64,000 nucleotides of DNA, taken from assembly GCF_030700285.1 (NCBI RefSeq), contig NZ_JAUYZJ010000031.1:1-64000 (forward strand), written 5' to 3'. A model generated the notes under the pieces. That model was not told the origin of the DNA, did not search any database, and was given only the letters and a program-made list of their open reading frames with translations. Source of the DNA: Methylobacterium sp. NEAU K. GTDB taxonomy: Bacteria; Pseudomonadota; Alphaproteobacteria; Rhizobiales; Beijerinckiaceae. This document shows positions 17,630 to 26,993 of this stretch, piece after piece. Made by a program: the position numbers and the translations under genes. Position 1 is the first letter of the stretch. Each line of letters begins with the position of its first letter.

Positions 17630-17800
17630 GCCGGCCCTGGCGGGAGTGCGCGTGGATCGCTACATTGCTGCAGCGGGGCTGCAGAGTTCGTCAGGAGCAC
17701 TTTCCCCGGGGCCTTATCGACTCCCCCGGGAGCTGTCCCTGGCCTCGTTCCTGGACTTGGCCAACACGGCGCCCACCTACACTGTAGGTTTCCCGGGATC
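17630..17800 (+). ncRNA. ssrS: Candidate 6S RNA
   Basis: 6S RNA binds the RNA polymerase housekeeping holoenzyme by mimicking an open promoter. It often lies just upstream of the 5-formyltetrahydrofolate cyclo-ligase gene, as here. The sequence folds as expected: an apical GC-rich hairpin (CCCGGGG at about 17705 pairing with CCCCGGG), a lower helix pairing GTC-AGGAGC with GTTCCT-GAC, unpaired segments on both sides, and a 3' ACCTAC/GTAGGT hairpin. The ends are approximate. The 270 bases before it (17356-17629) hold nothing I can identify. The call rests on synteny plus a hand-drawn fold. Confidence 0.6.
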
Positions 17801-17818
17801 GATCCTCCAACGGCTCAC

Positions 17819-18433
17819 GTGGCTCCGCACTCGCTCACTTCCGAATCCGGCGCCGCCTCCGGCGCGGCGCACAAGGCTGAACTGCGCCGGGCAGCGCTCG
17901 CCGCCCGCGACGCCCTGGACCCGGCCGCCCGGCAGGCCGCCTCCGCTGCCATCGCGCATACGCTCCTGGCGCTGCCCGAGCTTGCCGAGGCTCGGCTGGT
18001 CGGAGCCTTCTGGCCGATCCGCAGCGAGGTCGATCCGCGACCGGCCGCCGAGGCTCTGCTCGCCCGCGGGCAAGCCGTTGCCCTGCCGCAGGTCACGCGC
18101 GAGGGCTTGGTGTTCCGGGAATGGCGGATCGGGGATAGGCTGGTCGTCAGCCGCTTCGGCCTGAGCGAGCCGGACCCGGCGCTGCCGCCGGTGGATCCCG
18201 ACGCGCTGATCGTGCCGCTCGCCGCCTTCGACAGGGTTGGTCAGCGCATCGGATACGGGCGCGGCTATTATGACGGCGCGATCGCGCGCCTGTCCGGCCT
18301 GCATCCCCTGATCACCGTCGGAATCGGCTTCGCCGCGCAGGAGGTCGCTCGGGTTCCCGCCGAGCCGCATGACCGGCCACTGCAATGTGTGGTCACCGAG
18401 GCGGGCGTGATCCGTTTCGACAGGATAGTCTGA
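17819..18433 (+). CDS. 5-formyltetrahydrofolate cyclo-ligase
   Basis: The enzyme (MTHFS, YgfA type) converts 5-formyltetrahydrofolate to methenyl-tetrahydrofolate using ATP, salvaging a dead-end folate. From the GTG at 17819 the product is 204 residues, the usual family size; the frame is open further upstream but that would run through the 6S RNA. Signatures are the N-terminal KAELRRAALAARDAL helix, FWPIRSEVDPRP, and the C-terminal GYGRGYYDGAIAR, which contains the ATP/Mg binding residues. It is separated by only three bases from the YmdB-type phosphoesterase gene and is likely co-transcribed with it. Confidence 0.88.
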   Translation: MAPHSLTSESGAASGAAHKAELRRAALAARDALDPAARQAASAAIAHTLLALPELAEARLVGAFWPIRSEVDPRPAAEALLARGQAVALPQVTREGLVFREWRIGDRLVVSRFGLSEPDPALPPVDPDALIVPLAAFDRVGQRIGYGRGYYDGAIARLSGLHPLITVGIGFAAQEVARVPAEPHDRPLQCVVTEAGVIRFDRIV

Positions 18434-18436
18434 TTC

Positions 18437-19255
18437 ATGCGGCTGCTCTTTCTCGGTGACGTCGTCGGACGTCCGGGCCGGAATGTCGTCTGCGAGCAAC
18501 TACCCAGGTTGCGGGAGCGGTGGCGGCTCGATTGTGTCGTGGTCAACGGCGAGAACGCGGCCGGCGGCTTCGGCATCTCCGAGGCGATCTGCGACGAGCT
18601 GATCCAGGCCGGGGCGGACGCCGTAACGCTGGGCAACCACAGCTTCGACCAGCGCGAGGCGCTGGTGTTCATCGCCCGCCAGCCGCGCTTGGTTCGGCCG
18701 GCGAACTATCCCCCAGGAACGCCCGGCCGCGGCGCCACCGTGGTGGAGACGCAGGGCGGCGCCCGCGTGCTCGTGGTCAACGTCATGGGCCGGGTCTTCC
18801 TCGACGCGATGGACGATCCCTTCACCGCGATCGAGCGCGAGATCTCCGCCTGCCCCCTTGGGGCGGCGGCGGACGCCGTGGTGGTGGACGTGCACGCGGA
18901 GGCGACCAGCGAGAAGCAGGCCTTCGGCCATTACCTCGATGGCCGCGCGAGCCTCGTGGTCGGGACCCATACCCACACGCCCACGGCCGACCACCGCATC
19001 CTGCCCGGCGGCACCGCCTACATGTCGGATGCCGGCATGTGCGGCGATTACGATTCGATCATCGGGATGCAGAAGGACGAGCCGATTCGCCGGATGATCC
19101 AGAAGACGCCGGGCTCGCGCTTCGAGGTGGCGACCGGCGAGGGAACGCTCTGCGGCGTCGCCCTGGAGATCGATGCGCGCGGTCTCGCCAAGAAGGTCGC
19201 GGCCCTCCGCCTCGGGCCGAACCTCGAGGAGTGCTGGCCGCGTTTCTGGGACTGA
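18437..19255 (+). CDS. YmdB-family metallophosphoesterase
   Basis: The 272-residue cytoplasmic protein matches the YmdB (TIGR00282) phosphoesterases, which in Bacillus hydrolyse cyclic nucleotides and influence biofilm decisions. The metal-binding motifs appear in the family order: FLGDVVGRPGR, NGENAAGGFGI, LGNHSFD, and the C-terminal GTHTHTPTAD plus MSDAGMCGDYDSIIG. The length is standard. It follows the 5-FCL gene by three bases, a linkage seen across alphaproteobacteria. The physiological substrate in this lineage is not known. Confidence 0.92.
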   Translation: MRLLFLGDVVGRPGRNVVCEQLPRLRERWRLDCVVVNGENAAGGFGISEAICDELIQAGADAVTLGNHSFDQREALVFIARQPRLVRPANYPPGTPGRGATVVETQGGARVLVVNVMGRVFLDAMDDPFTAIEREISACPLGAAADAVVVDVHAEATSEKQAFGHYLDGRASLVVGTHTHTPTADHRILPGGTAYMSDAGMCGDYDSIIGMQKDEPIRRMIQKTPGSRFEVATGEGTLCGVALEIDARGLAKKVAALRLGPNLEECWPRFWD

Positions 19256-19461
19256 GGCCGCGCCGCCGAGGGCGATGCCAGGCCGGCGAGACTGCGCGCG
19301 CCGGTCCGGAGCGCTGGGGGCGTGACCCGGCCCGATACGGAAGGTTGCGGCGTGGGCGTGTCTTTCGCGAGACTTGATCGCGTCCGGGGCTGCCCCCACA
19401 GTGGCCGCGACGGATCCCGCCTGTCGGCGGCCCCCATCTTGAGACCAGGCTAGAGCGACCG

Positions 19462-20439
19462 ATGGCGGCCCGCGATACCGGCGAAAACACAAGTCAGCCG
19501 CTGGCGCGGCCCGGGATTTATCTCGGACGCATGGTGATTTTCTTGATCCTGGTGGGCTTCCTGGCCTTCATCCTGTTCAAGCAGATCACGCCGGCCTTCC
19601 TGGCCAATCCCGGTCTTAACGGGCTCATCCTCGGGGTTCTTCTGATTGCGGTCCTGATCGCCTTCGGGCAGGTCATCCGGCTTTTCCGCGAGGCCAACTA
19701 CGTCAACGCGGTCGCGGGGGGCGCCCAGGCCAGGCGGCCGCCTGCTCTTCTGGCGCCGATGGCGCCGATGATCGCCGCACGGGCCTCGGGCACGATCCTG
19801 CCGGGCACCACCGGCTATCTCGACACCATCGCGGCGCGCCTCGACGAGGGGCGCGAGATGCTGCGCTACATCGCCGGGATCCTCATCCTGCTCGGTCTGC
19901 TCGGCACGTTCTGGGGCCTGATCGATACGCTCTCGGCGGTGGGCGGGGTGATCAAGGGAATGCGCGGCGGCGGCGATGCCGGCGTGATGTTCGACGAGTT
20001 GAAATCCGGCCTTGCGGTCCCGCTCTCGGGGATCGGGCTGGCCTTCTCGGCCTCGCTGTTCGGCCTCGCCTCCTCGCTGATCACCGGCTTCCTGGAGCTT
20101 CAGGCGGGCCAAGCCCATGCGCGTTTCCACAACGAATTGCAGGACTGGCTGATGTCCGGCACGGCGGCCGCCGAGACGGCGGTCCCGGCCGCGATCCGGC
20201 CGGCCGCCGGCTCGCAGGAACTCAGGGAGGCTGTCGAGCGGCTGACCGCGGTGGTGTCCGAGGGCGGGGGCGGGCGGGCCGCGACGCTCGCCATGACAAA
20301 CCTCGCCGAGGGCATCCAGGGCCTCGTCCAGCATATGCGCGCGGAGCAGCAGATGATCCGCGACTGGGTCGAGGCTCAGGCGAGCCGTGAGCGCGAGTTG
20401 AAGCAGGTGCTCGACCGGCTGGGCAGGGAGCGGGTGTAG
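19462..20439 (+). CDS. MotA/TolQ/ExbB-family proton-channel protein
   Basis: The 325-residue membrane protein has an N-terminal pair of helices (about residues 27-75) and the channel helix LGLLGTFWGLIDTL near 150-165 followed by GIGLAFSASLFGLASSLITG, the two conserved helices of the family. A C-terminal coiled region of about 100 residues follows. It lies directly before an OmpA-domain partner with a TAGTG stop-start overlap, so the two form a MotA/MotB-like stator pair coupled in translation. The pair is not next to flagellar genes; a role in energising envelope or peptidoglycan processes is likelier than motility. Confidence 0.82.
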   Translation: MAARDTGENTSQPLARPGIYLGRMVIFLILVGFLAFILFKQITPAFLANPGLNGLILGVLLIAVLIAFGQVIRLFREANYVNAVAGGAQARRPPALLAPMAPMIAARASGTILPGTTGYLDTIAARLDEGREMLRYIAGILILLGLLGTFWGLIDTLSAVGGVIKGMRGGGDAGVMFDELKSGLAVPLSGIGLAFSASLFGLASSLITGFLELQAGQAHARFHNELQDWLMSGTAAAETAVPAAIRPAAGSQELREAVERLTAVVSEGGGGRAATLAMTNLAEGIQGLVQHMRAEQQMIRDWVEAQASRERELKQVLDRLGRERV

Positions 20440-21452
20440 TGGCGTCGACGGCGGCACGCTCCCGGCGCACCCTCAACGTCTGGCCGGGCTACGTCGACGC
20501 GCTGGCGACGCTGCTCCTATCGGTGGTGTTCCTGCTCACGGTGTTCGTGGTCGGGCAGTTCTTCCTGTCCCAGGAGCTGACCGGGCGGGACGCGACGCTC
20601 GCCAAGCTCAACCGCCAGATCGCCGACCTCACCGACCTGCTCGCCCTGGAACGCTCGAATCGTCGCAACCAGGAGGAGGAGGCGCGCAACCTCCGCACGA
20701 CGCTGGCCGGCGTCGAGTCCGAGCGCGACCAGGCGAAGTCCCAGGCCGAGGCCGCCACCGTCAGCCAGGGCGCGGCGGGGGCGCTCGACAAGCAGCTGGA
20801 GGCCGAGCGCGGCGCGACCAAGCGGGCGCTCTCTCAGGTCGACCTGCTGAACGAGCAGATCAGCGCCATGCGTCGCCAGCTCGCGGCCCTGGAGGATGCC
20901 CTGGCGGCTTCCGAGACCCGGGATCGCGAATCGCAGGCGCGCATCGCCGAGCTCGGCAGCCGGCTGAACGTCGCGCTGGCCCAGAAGGTCCAAGAGCTGG
21001 CCCGCTATCGGTCGGACTTCTTCGGGCGCCTGCGCCAGATCCTCGGCAACCGCCCCGACATCCGCGTGGTCGGCGACCGCTTCGTCCTGCAATCCGAAGT
21101 GCTGTTCCCGGCGGGCTCCGCGACGCTGAAGCCCGAGGCCGGGCCAGAACTCGACCGGATCGCCGGCGCCATCTCCGACCTCGCCAAGCAGATCCCGGCG
21201 GATCTGCCGTGGGTCCTTCGGGTGGACGGCCACACCGATGCGCGGCCGATCAACACATCGCAGTTCCCGTCGAATTGGGCGCTGTCGGCCGCGCGCGCCA
21301 TCGCGGTGGTGCAGTACCTCGCCGGCAAGAGCATCCCGCCGCAGCACCTGCTGGCCGGGGCGTTCGGTGAGTTCCAGCCCCTCGACGCCGGCACCACGGA
21401 GGATGCCTACGCCCGGAACCGCCGGATCGAGATGAAGCTTACGGAGCGGTAG
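20439..21452 (+). CDS. MotB-like OmpA/peptidoglycan-binding protein
   Basis: The 337-residue protein has one N-terminal helix (about residues 22-42, beginning with the WPGYVDALATLL motif that resembles the MotB plug/helix), then a coiled coil to about residue 190, and a C-terminal OmpA domain with DGHTDARPI, NWALSAARA and RNRRIEMKL, the residues that bind peptidoglycan diaminopimelate. The helix begins with an aspartate (Asp27 in YVDAL) that could serve as the proton-carrying acid. The GTG start overlaps the stop of the preceding channel gene by one base. Together they look like a non-flagellar stator unit. Confidence 0.82.
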   Translation: MASTAARSRRTLNVWPGYVDALATLLLSVVFLLTVFVVGQFFLSQELTGRDATLAKLNRQIADLTDLLALERSNRRNQEEEARNLRTTLAGVESERDQAKSQAEAATVSQGAAGALDKQLEAERGATKRALSQVDLLNEQISAMRRQLAALEDALAASETRDRESQARIAELGSRLNVALAQKVQELARYRSDFFGRLRQILGNRPDIRVVGDRFVLQSEVLFPAGSATLKPEAGPELDRIAGAISDLAKQIPADLPWVLRVDGHTDARPINTSQFPSNWALSAARAIAVVQYLAGKSIPPQHLLAGAFGEFQPLDAGTTEDAYARNRRIEMKLTER

Positions 21453-21844
21453 CAGGCGGCAGGTTCGGCATCATCGTGTGTTCGAGGCCTGCATCGTTCG
21501 ACTGCTACCTGGACTTGCCGGGTCGGCGTGCAGGTGTCTGGTTGTTAGGCTGGGTGCTCTGGTCGCCGGCAGCTCCGCATGGAGCTTCACGGCCGCCACA
21601 GCGCAAGCCCATTCGGCGATCACGGCCGTGGGCGGCTCGATCGTTCCGGGACTCGCTTTCAGTGATGATAGCTCGTTGCCGGCGCACCAGGGCGCTCCGC
21701 CGCCGCGTCGGGTGTCCCTGATGTCGTCGTCGCGCGATCATGGCCGGACCGGTCGCGGGGTCTCTGCGACCCATCTCGACCAGCGCGACGGTCACGGCGG
21801 CGCATTCCGGCGCTGCGGTTGCTGGTTCGTATCGCCCGTCGGGC
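21453..21844. other. Intergenic stretch without a supported gene
   Basis: About 390 bases between two convergent genes. Short frames exist on both strands, but none has a ribosome-binding site, a recognisable motif or convincing codon bias. No strong terminator hairpin was found by eye. Confidence 0.5.
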
Positions 21845-22870
21845 TCAGGGGCCGGAGAGCGTCTCCTTGTAGGCGAAGATCCCCGGCGTCCCGCCGGTCA
21901 TCAGGAACAGGACCGACGAGCCCGCCGGATAGAGCCCGGCGCGCACGTCGTGCAGCAGGCCCGCGAAAGCCTTGCCGCTGTAGACCGGGTCGAGCAGCTT
22001 GCCCTCGGTGCGGGCCATCAGCCGGACCGCTCCCAGCATGCCCTCCGTGGGGATGCCGTAGCCCGGCCCGCGATGGTGGCCGTCGAGGTTGATCGCCTCA
22101 GGCGACACGCGCCGGTCGGATCCGATTAGGGCGAGCGTAGCATTGGCCTTCTCCAGGACTTCAGCCCGGGCGCGGCCTTCCTCGGCGAGCACCGCGAAGG
22201 ATTTCGCCAGCGTCGGGTCGAGATCCATGGCGGCGAGGCCGGCCACGAGCCCGGCGTGGGTGCCGGCGCTGCCGTTGGCGGTGATCACCTGCGCGAAGTG
22301 CACGCCCAGGTCGTCCGCCTGGGCGAGGATCTCGGCGGCGCAATTGGCGTAGCCGAGACAGCCGGTCGGGCTCGATCCGCCCGATGGGAAGACGTAGGCC
22401 CGGCGTCCCTCGGCCCGCAGTTCCGCAGCCCGCGCCTCGGCGGCCGCCAGGGAATCGGCGTCGCCGGGCAATTCGTGGACCGCGGCACCGAACACGTCGT
22501 CGAGCAGGCGGTTACCGTTGCCGGTATAGTCTGGGTCCTGGCGCGGCACGCTGCGGGTCAGAAACAACTCGCAGGCGAGACCCGCGCGCGCTGAAGCCGC
22601 GGCGGTGAGCCGGGCGTGATTGGACTGAATGGCGCCGACGGTGATGGCCGTGTCGGCGCCCTCTGCACGCGCGGCGCCGAGCAGGTATTCGAGCTTGCGA
22701 AGCTTGTTGCCGCCGAGGCCGATCCCGGCCACGTCATCGCGCTTCACGAAGAGCCGAACGCCGTTGAGGGCGGCGCCAAGATGGCGCATCAGCCCGTCTA
22801 GAGGCTCGATCGGGGTCGGCTGCGCGAGGAACGGCAGGCGGGGGAAGCGGGCGAGATCGAGATGGCGCAT
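21845..22870 (-). CDS. D-cysteine desulfhydrase (ACC deaminase-like)
   Basis: The 341-residue PLP enzyme belongs to the D-cysteine desulfhydrase / 1-aminocyclopropane-1-carboxylate deaminase family. The cofactor lysine is in GLGGNKLRKLEYLLGAA (about residues 51-67), followed by TVGAIQSNHARLTAA and FPSGGSSPTGCLGY. The GLGGNKLRKLE wording fits DcyD better than AcdS (which has LAFGGNKTRKLEY), so sulfide, pyruvate and ammonia from D-cysteine is the favoured reaction. ACC deamination cannot be excluded, and methylotrophs on plants often carry true AcdS. It is monocistronic. Confidence 0.82.
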   Translation of the reverse strand: MRHLDLARFPRLPFLAQPTPIEPLDGLMRHLGAALNGVRLFVKRDDVAGIGLGGNKLRKLEYLLGAARAEGADTAITVGAIQSNHARLTAAASARAGLACELFLTRSVPRQDPDYTGNGNRLLDDVFGAAVHELPGDADSLAAAEARAAELRAEGRRAYVFPSGGSSPTGCLGYANCAAEILAQADDLGVHFAQVITANGSAGTHAGLVAGLAAMDLDPTLAKSFAVLAEEGRARAEVLEKANATLALIGSDRRVSPEAINLDGHHRGPGYGIPTEGMLGAVRLMARTEGKLLDPVYSGKAFAGLLHDVRAGLYPAGSSVLFLMTGGTPGIFAYKETLSGP

Positions 22871-22969
22871 CGCGGCGATTCTACACCGCGCGGCGCGCCC
22901 TGTCCCGGGCTCGCGCGATGGAAGGCCCGCTTCCGTCGCTGAGGGATGCGGGCCCCGGCCACGGAAGAA

Positions 22970-24817
22970 TCACTCGGCCGCAGGGATCCGCTCGCCTCGG
23001 GCGCGCAAACCCTTGCCGCGGGCGGTCTCATCCAGAGCGTCGGTGAATTGCAGGCTCGCCAGCTGCGCGTAGAGCGCACCCTGGGCGAGCAGGCTCTCGT
23101 GGGTCCCGGTCTCGACGATGCGGCCGTCGTCGAGGACCAGGATGCGGTCCGCGGCGCGGATGGTTGCAAGCCGGTGGGCGATCACCAGTGTGGTGCGCCC
23201 GCGCATCAGCGTATCGAGGGCGGCCTGGACCGCACGCTCGGATTCCGCGTCCAGCGCCGAGGTCGCCTCATCGAGGAGCAGGACAGGCGCATCCTTGAGG
23301 ATCGCCCGGGCGATGGCGATACGCTGCCGCTGTCCGCCGGAGAGCGTCACGCCGCGCTCGCCGACCTGTGTCCCGTAGCCCTGCGGCAGCGCCATGATGA
23401 AGCCGTGCGCGTTGGCGAGTTCGGCCGCGCGCCGGATCTCCGCCTCGGCCGCCTCGGGGCGCCCGTAGCGGATGTTCTCGGAGACGCTGCCGGAAAACAC
23501 CACCGGGTCCTGTGGGACCAGGGCGATGCGGGCGCGCAGGTGCTCGGGATCGACCTGCGCGATGTCGGTGCCGTCGACCAGCACGCGGCCGCCCTGCGGG
23601 TCGTAGAAGCGCAGGAGGAGCTGGAGCACCGTCGACTTGCCGGCCCCGGATGGACCTACGATGGCGATGCGCTCGCCGGGGGCGGCCGCGAAGCTCAGCC
23701 CGTCGAGGGCGGCATGTCCGGGGCGGGTCGGATACGCGAAGCGCACGGCTTCGAAGGTCACCGCGCCCTGCGCCGGCTCGGGCAGGGGCAGCGCTGGGGC
23801 GGGCGCGCGGATCGCGGGCTCGGTGGAGAGGATCTCGGTCAGCCGTTCGGCTGCGCCAGCCGACATGGCGAGGTCGCCGTAGACCTCGGAGAGCTGGCCG
23901 AGCGCGCCGGCGCCGAACACCGCGTAGAGCACGAATTGCGAGAGTTCGCCGCCGGTCATCGTGTGGTTGAGAACCCCTTGGGCGCCGTACCACATCACTC
24001 CGACGACCGAGGCCGAGATCAGGAAGATCGCAACGCCCGTGAGCAGCGCCCGCGCTCGGATCGAGTCCCGGGCGGCGGCATAGGCCTCCTCGGAAGCGGC
24101 GGCAAAACGGGCCGCCGTGGTGCCCGAACGTCCGAAGGCCTGCATGGTCCGCACCGCCCCGACCGCTTCGGCGGCATACGCGGAAGCGTCGGCCAGCCGG
24201 TCCTGCGCGGCCCGGGAGCGGCGGCGCACGCCGCGGCCGGAGACGATGAGCGGGAAGACGATGACCGGGATGGCCGCGAGCACCATCACCGAGAGGCGGG
24301 GACTCGTGATCACCATCATGGCGGTCGCGCCCACGAACAGGAACAGGTTGCGCAGCAGGATCGACACCGAGACGCCGAAGGCCGACTTGATTTGCGTCGC
24401 GTCCGCGGTGAGCCGGGAGACGATTTCACCGGATTGCGCACGGTCGAAGAAGGCGGGATCGAGGATCGTCAGCCGGGCGAAGACGGCGCTACGCAGATCC
24501 GCCACCACGCGCTCGCCCAGTGTCACCACCGTGTAGACCCGCGCCGCACTCGACAGGGCGAAGGCCGCGACAACGCCCAGCAGGGCCAGGAAGTAGGCGT
24601 CGATCACCTCCGATCCGTCGGCCGTGAAGCCGTGGTCGATCACCCGGCGCATGGCGATCGGGACCACCAGCGTCGAGGCCGAGGCGCAGACGAGGGCGAG
24701 GAGCCCAGCGATGATCCGCCCGCGATAGCGCAGGGCGAAAGGAAGCAGAGGCCGCAGCGCGCTCAGCGGGGCTTTCGGCCGGCTTTCCGCGGCGGCTTTC
24801 TTCTTACGGGCCATCAC
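22970..24817 (-). CDS. ABC exporter with fused membrane and ATPase domains (MsbA-type)
   Basis: The 615-residue half-transporter has a six-helix type I exporter domain (residues about 30-330) and a C-terminal ATPase with Walker [10 protein letters not shown], signature [14 protein letters not shown], Walker [13 protein letters not shown] and the H-loop VIAHRLATI. It would act as a homodimer in the inner membrane, exporting a lipid or other hydrophobic compound; the substrate is not evident from the sequence. A Lys/Ala-rich tail precedes the first helix. It is transcribed away from rpmE and is not in an operon with a periplasmic partner. Confidence 0.9.
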   Translation of the reverse strand: MMARKKKAAAESRPKAPLSALRPLLPFALRYRGRIIAGLLALVCASASTLVVPIAMRRVIDHGFTADGSEVIDAYFLALLGVVAAFALSSAARVYTVVTLGERVVADLRSAVFARLTILDPAFFDRAQSGEIVSRLTADATQIKSAFGVSVSILLRNLFLFVGATAMMVITSPRLSVMVLAAIPVIVFPLIVSGRGVRRRSRAAQDRLADASAYAAEAVGAVRTMQAFGRSGTTAARFAAASEEAYAAARDSIRARALLTGVAIFLISASVVGVMWYGAQGVLNHTMTGGELSQFVLYAVFGAGALGQLSEVYGDLAMSAGAAERLTEILSTEPAIRAPAPALPLPEPAQGAVTFEAVRFAYPTRPGHAALDGLSFAAAPGERIAIVGPSGAGKSTVLQLLLRFYDPQGGRVLVDGTDIAQVDPEHLRARIALVPQDPVVFSGSVSENIRYGRPEAAEAEIRRAAELANAHGFIMALPQGYGTQVGERGVTLSGGQRQRIAIARAILKDAPVLLLDEATSALDAESERAVQAALDTLMRGRTTLVIAHRLATIRAADRILVLDDGRIVETGTHESLLAQGALYAQLASLQFTDALDETARGKGLRARGERIPAAE

Positions 24818-25056
24818 GCCTCATGCGTCTCATCCCTCCCTATCCACCGGCGCTTGTTACCGGAGAAAGCCTGCGGTATACGCCGCCCCTCATCCGATTG
24901 CGCGTGTTCAATGGCCGCGGGCCGCCACCACGGTCGGCTTCGACGTGCCGTTGCACGAACCTACGGTTCGGCGCAACCGGTGACATCTTCCGCATTCCGG
25001 GCCGGGCGGCGCCTCTTGCGCTTCCCGCCGGCGTGCCAGAGCAGGGACGACAGGTC

Positions 25057-25305
25057 ATGGCGAAGGACGCGGCCGCGAAGGCCAAGGGGACCGAGCACCC
25101 CGATTACCATTTCATCAAGGTCGTTATGACGGACGGCACCGAGTACCGGACCCGTTCGACCTACGGCAAGGAGGGCGATACCCTCAACCTCGACATCGAC
25201 CCGCTCACCCACCCGGCCTGGACCGGTGGCGAGCAGAAGATGCTCGACCGCGGTGGCCGCGTCTCGCGGTTCAACTCCCGGTTCGGTAATCTCGGCAAGC
25301 GCTGA
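25057..25305 (+). CDS. rpmE: 50S ribosomal protein L31 (zinc-free type)
   Basis: The 82-residue protein carries the L31 core [40 protein letters not shown] and [11 protein letters not shown]. There is no cysteine at all, so it is the C-minus form that does not bind zinc. The ATG at 25057 is chosen because the preceding frame, although open, shows no ribosomal-protein similarity and the start falls about ten residues before the family's usual HPDYH. A rho-independent terminator follows 32 bases after the stop, making this a single-gene unit. Confidence 0.95.
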   Translation: MAKDAAAKAKGTEHPDYHFIKVVMTDGTEYRTRSTYGKEGDTLNLDIDPLTHPAWTGGEQKMLDRGGRVSRFNSRFGNLGKR

Positions 25306-25337
25306 ACCCTTCGCGGAGCAGGCGTGGCGCGTTCAGG

Positions 25338-25370
25338 ACGGGCGGTTTCCTTGCGGGACCGCCCGTTTTC
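25338..25370 (+). terminator. Rho-independent terminator after rpmE
   Basis: ACGGGCGGT and ACCGCCCGT form a perfect 9-bp stem with an 11-base loop, followed by TTTC and more pyrimidines. The position and orientation fit the rpmE transcript. Confidence 0.85.
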
Positions 25371-25601
25371 TTTCGCGGATCGCCTTGCCAGCCGTTCAAG
25401 TCTGTCACCGGGATGAGGGGGCAGGACTCGGGTGTTTCCCGGAAGAGTTTTGAATCTGATCAATTGCATCGTTGGGATTTAGAAATTTCGCGTTGGACTT
25501 TAGAATTAATGATTGTTGAATACGACAAATATAAAAGAATCCAACGAGTTGGCCGTCTCGGATCTATCTGAGGCAGTTTCCGCGGGCAAATCGAGGGACC
25601 T

Positions 25602-26981
25602 ATGGACGATGTTGCGCCGACGCCTGCGCCTGCGTCGTCCAGCTGTGCCGAGCGCGCCGGAGCCGGACGTCGCATCCCGCTCGGAGGCCTCAACTTGAGG
25701 AGCGGCTCGCACGGTTACGCGGTGGCGATCGGCGCGGTCCTACTGGCCCTTGCGCTGCGCGCGCTTCTCCCTGGCGGATTCCCTTTCCTAACGTTCTATC
25801 CGGCGGTGATCCTGACCGCCTATTTCTGCGGCCCCAAGCCGGCCATCCTGTGCGCGGTTCTGTCAGGCCTCACGGTGTGGCTCCTGGTGTTGCCGACGAG
25901 TGCCCCGGCCACGGGCGCCTCATCGGTCGCGGCGATCCTGGGCCTGTATGCCCTCGTAGTGAGCGTCAACCTGATCGGGATCGGCGGGATGCAACGCTCC
26001 CAGGCGAAAAATGCCAGATTGTCGGAATCCCAGCGGATACTCACGCTTCAGCTTCAACGCGAAACCGAGCTGCGCGTGGCCAACCAGAGGCTCGCCGAGA
26101 AGACCCTACTGCTGGATCTCGCGCTTCAGGCCGCCGATGCCGGGACTTGGCGCTACTGCGTGGCCACGGGTCGCGCCCAGCTCTCCGAGCGCATGGCACG
26201 GCACAACGGCTTCGGGGATGAGGCGATCGAGATCGATATCGAGCGGGACTGGCGGACGCGCGTCCATCCCGAGGACGCCGAGCGGACGCTGGGCGATCTC
26301 CAGGCGGCCATCGCCAGCCGCGGAAGGTTCGTCGCCGATTACCGCGTGATCCTGCCGGATGGCAGGGTGCGCTGGATCGCTGGCCTGGGGCAGGTGGAGG
26401 TCGACGAGGCTGGAACGCCCTCGGAGGTCGTGGGCCTCAGCCTGGACATCACCGCCCGCAAAGAGGCCGAATCCAAGATCGCGCACCTCGCCTGCCACGA
26501 CCCGCTGACCGGGCTCGCGAACCGGACCCTGTTTCACGCGCGCCTCGGCGAGGAGATCGCCCGGGCCGTCCGCCGCCAAGCGTCGTTCGCGCTGTTCTGT
26601 CTCGACCTCGACCGGTTCAAGGCCGTGAACGATACCCATGGTCATCTCGTCGGCGACGCACTGCTTCAGGTCGTGGCCGCGCGTATTCTCGGGGCGGTCC
26701 GGCAGGAGGATACGGTCGCCCGATTCGGCGGAGACGAGTTCGTGATTATCCAGACCGGGGCCGATCGGACGGCCTGCGCGACCGTCCTGGCGGAGCGCCT
26801 GATCGGCGCCGTGCGGGAGCCGATCGAGATCGAAGGTCACAGCCTGTCGGTGGGACTCAGCATCGGGATCGCCATGGTGCATGCCGGCGACGACGATTCC
26901 CTGGCGATCTACAGGCGCGCAGATCGAGCCCTTTACCGGGCGAAGGCCGAGGGCCGGAGTACATTCCGGTTCGCCGGCTGA
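25602..26981 (+). CDS. Membrane diguanylate cyclase (DUF4118-PAS-GGDEF)
   Basis: The 459-residue protein makes cyclic di-GMP. Residues about 38-135 form a four-helix DUF4118 (KdpD-like) membrane sensor with FLTFYPAVILTAYFCGP; a short coiled linker follows; a PAS domain spans about 165-290 (HPEDAERTLGDL, YRVILPDGRVRWIAGLG); the cyclase domain follows with an intact FGGDEF at about 375-380. The inhibitory I-site RQED sits exactly five residues before GGDEF, so product feedback is expected. There is no EAL domain. GAGGGA precedes the ATG. As a lone cyclase it could link an envelope or redox signal to exopolysaccharide or motility. Confidence 0.92.
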   Translation: MDDVAPTPAPASSSCAERAGAGRRIPLGGLNLRSGSHGYAVAIGAVLLALALRALLPGGFPFLTFYPAVILTAYFCGPKPAILCAVLSGLTVWLLVLPTSAPATGASSVAAILGLYALVVSVNLIGIGGMQRSQAKNARLSESQRILTLQLQRETELRVANQRLAEKTLLLDLALQAADAGTWRYCVATGRAQLSERMARHNGFGDEAIEIDIERDWRTRVHPEDAERTLGDLQAAIASRGRFVADYRVILPDGRVRWIAGLGQVEVDEAGTPSEVVGLSLDITARKEAESKIAHLACHDPLTGLANRTLFHARLGEEIARAVRRQASFALFCLDLDRFKAVNDTHGHLVGDALLQVVAARILGAVRQEDTVARFGGDEFVIIQTGADRTACATVLAERLIGAVREPIEIEGHSLSVGLSIGIAMVHAGDDDSLAIYRRADRALYRAKAEGRSTFRFAG

Positions 26982-26993
26982 TCGCTCGGATGC

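Noticed and set aside
17306-17818. N-terminal extension of the cyclo-ligase frame
   Set aside because: The extra 171 codons cover the 6S RNA candidate and show no protein similarity; the family length is reached from the GTG at 17819.
19462-21452. Zorya-type anti-phage system based on a MotA/MotB-like pair
   Set aside because: No zorC, zorD or zorE gene follows; the next gene is a convergent D-cysteine desulfhydrase, and the pair is linked to housekeeping genes.
21478-22092. Possible secreted protein between the OmpA-type gene and dcyD
   Set aside because: It runs into the antisense of dcyD, has no ribosome site, and its apparent hydrophobic start is not followed by a recognisable domain.
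22946-25129. Long open frame antisense to the ABC exporter gene
   Set aside because: Arg/Gly/His-rich composition typical of a GC shadow; the exporter on the other strand has all ATPase motifs.
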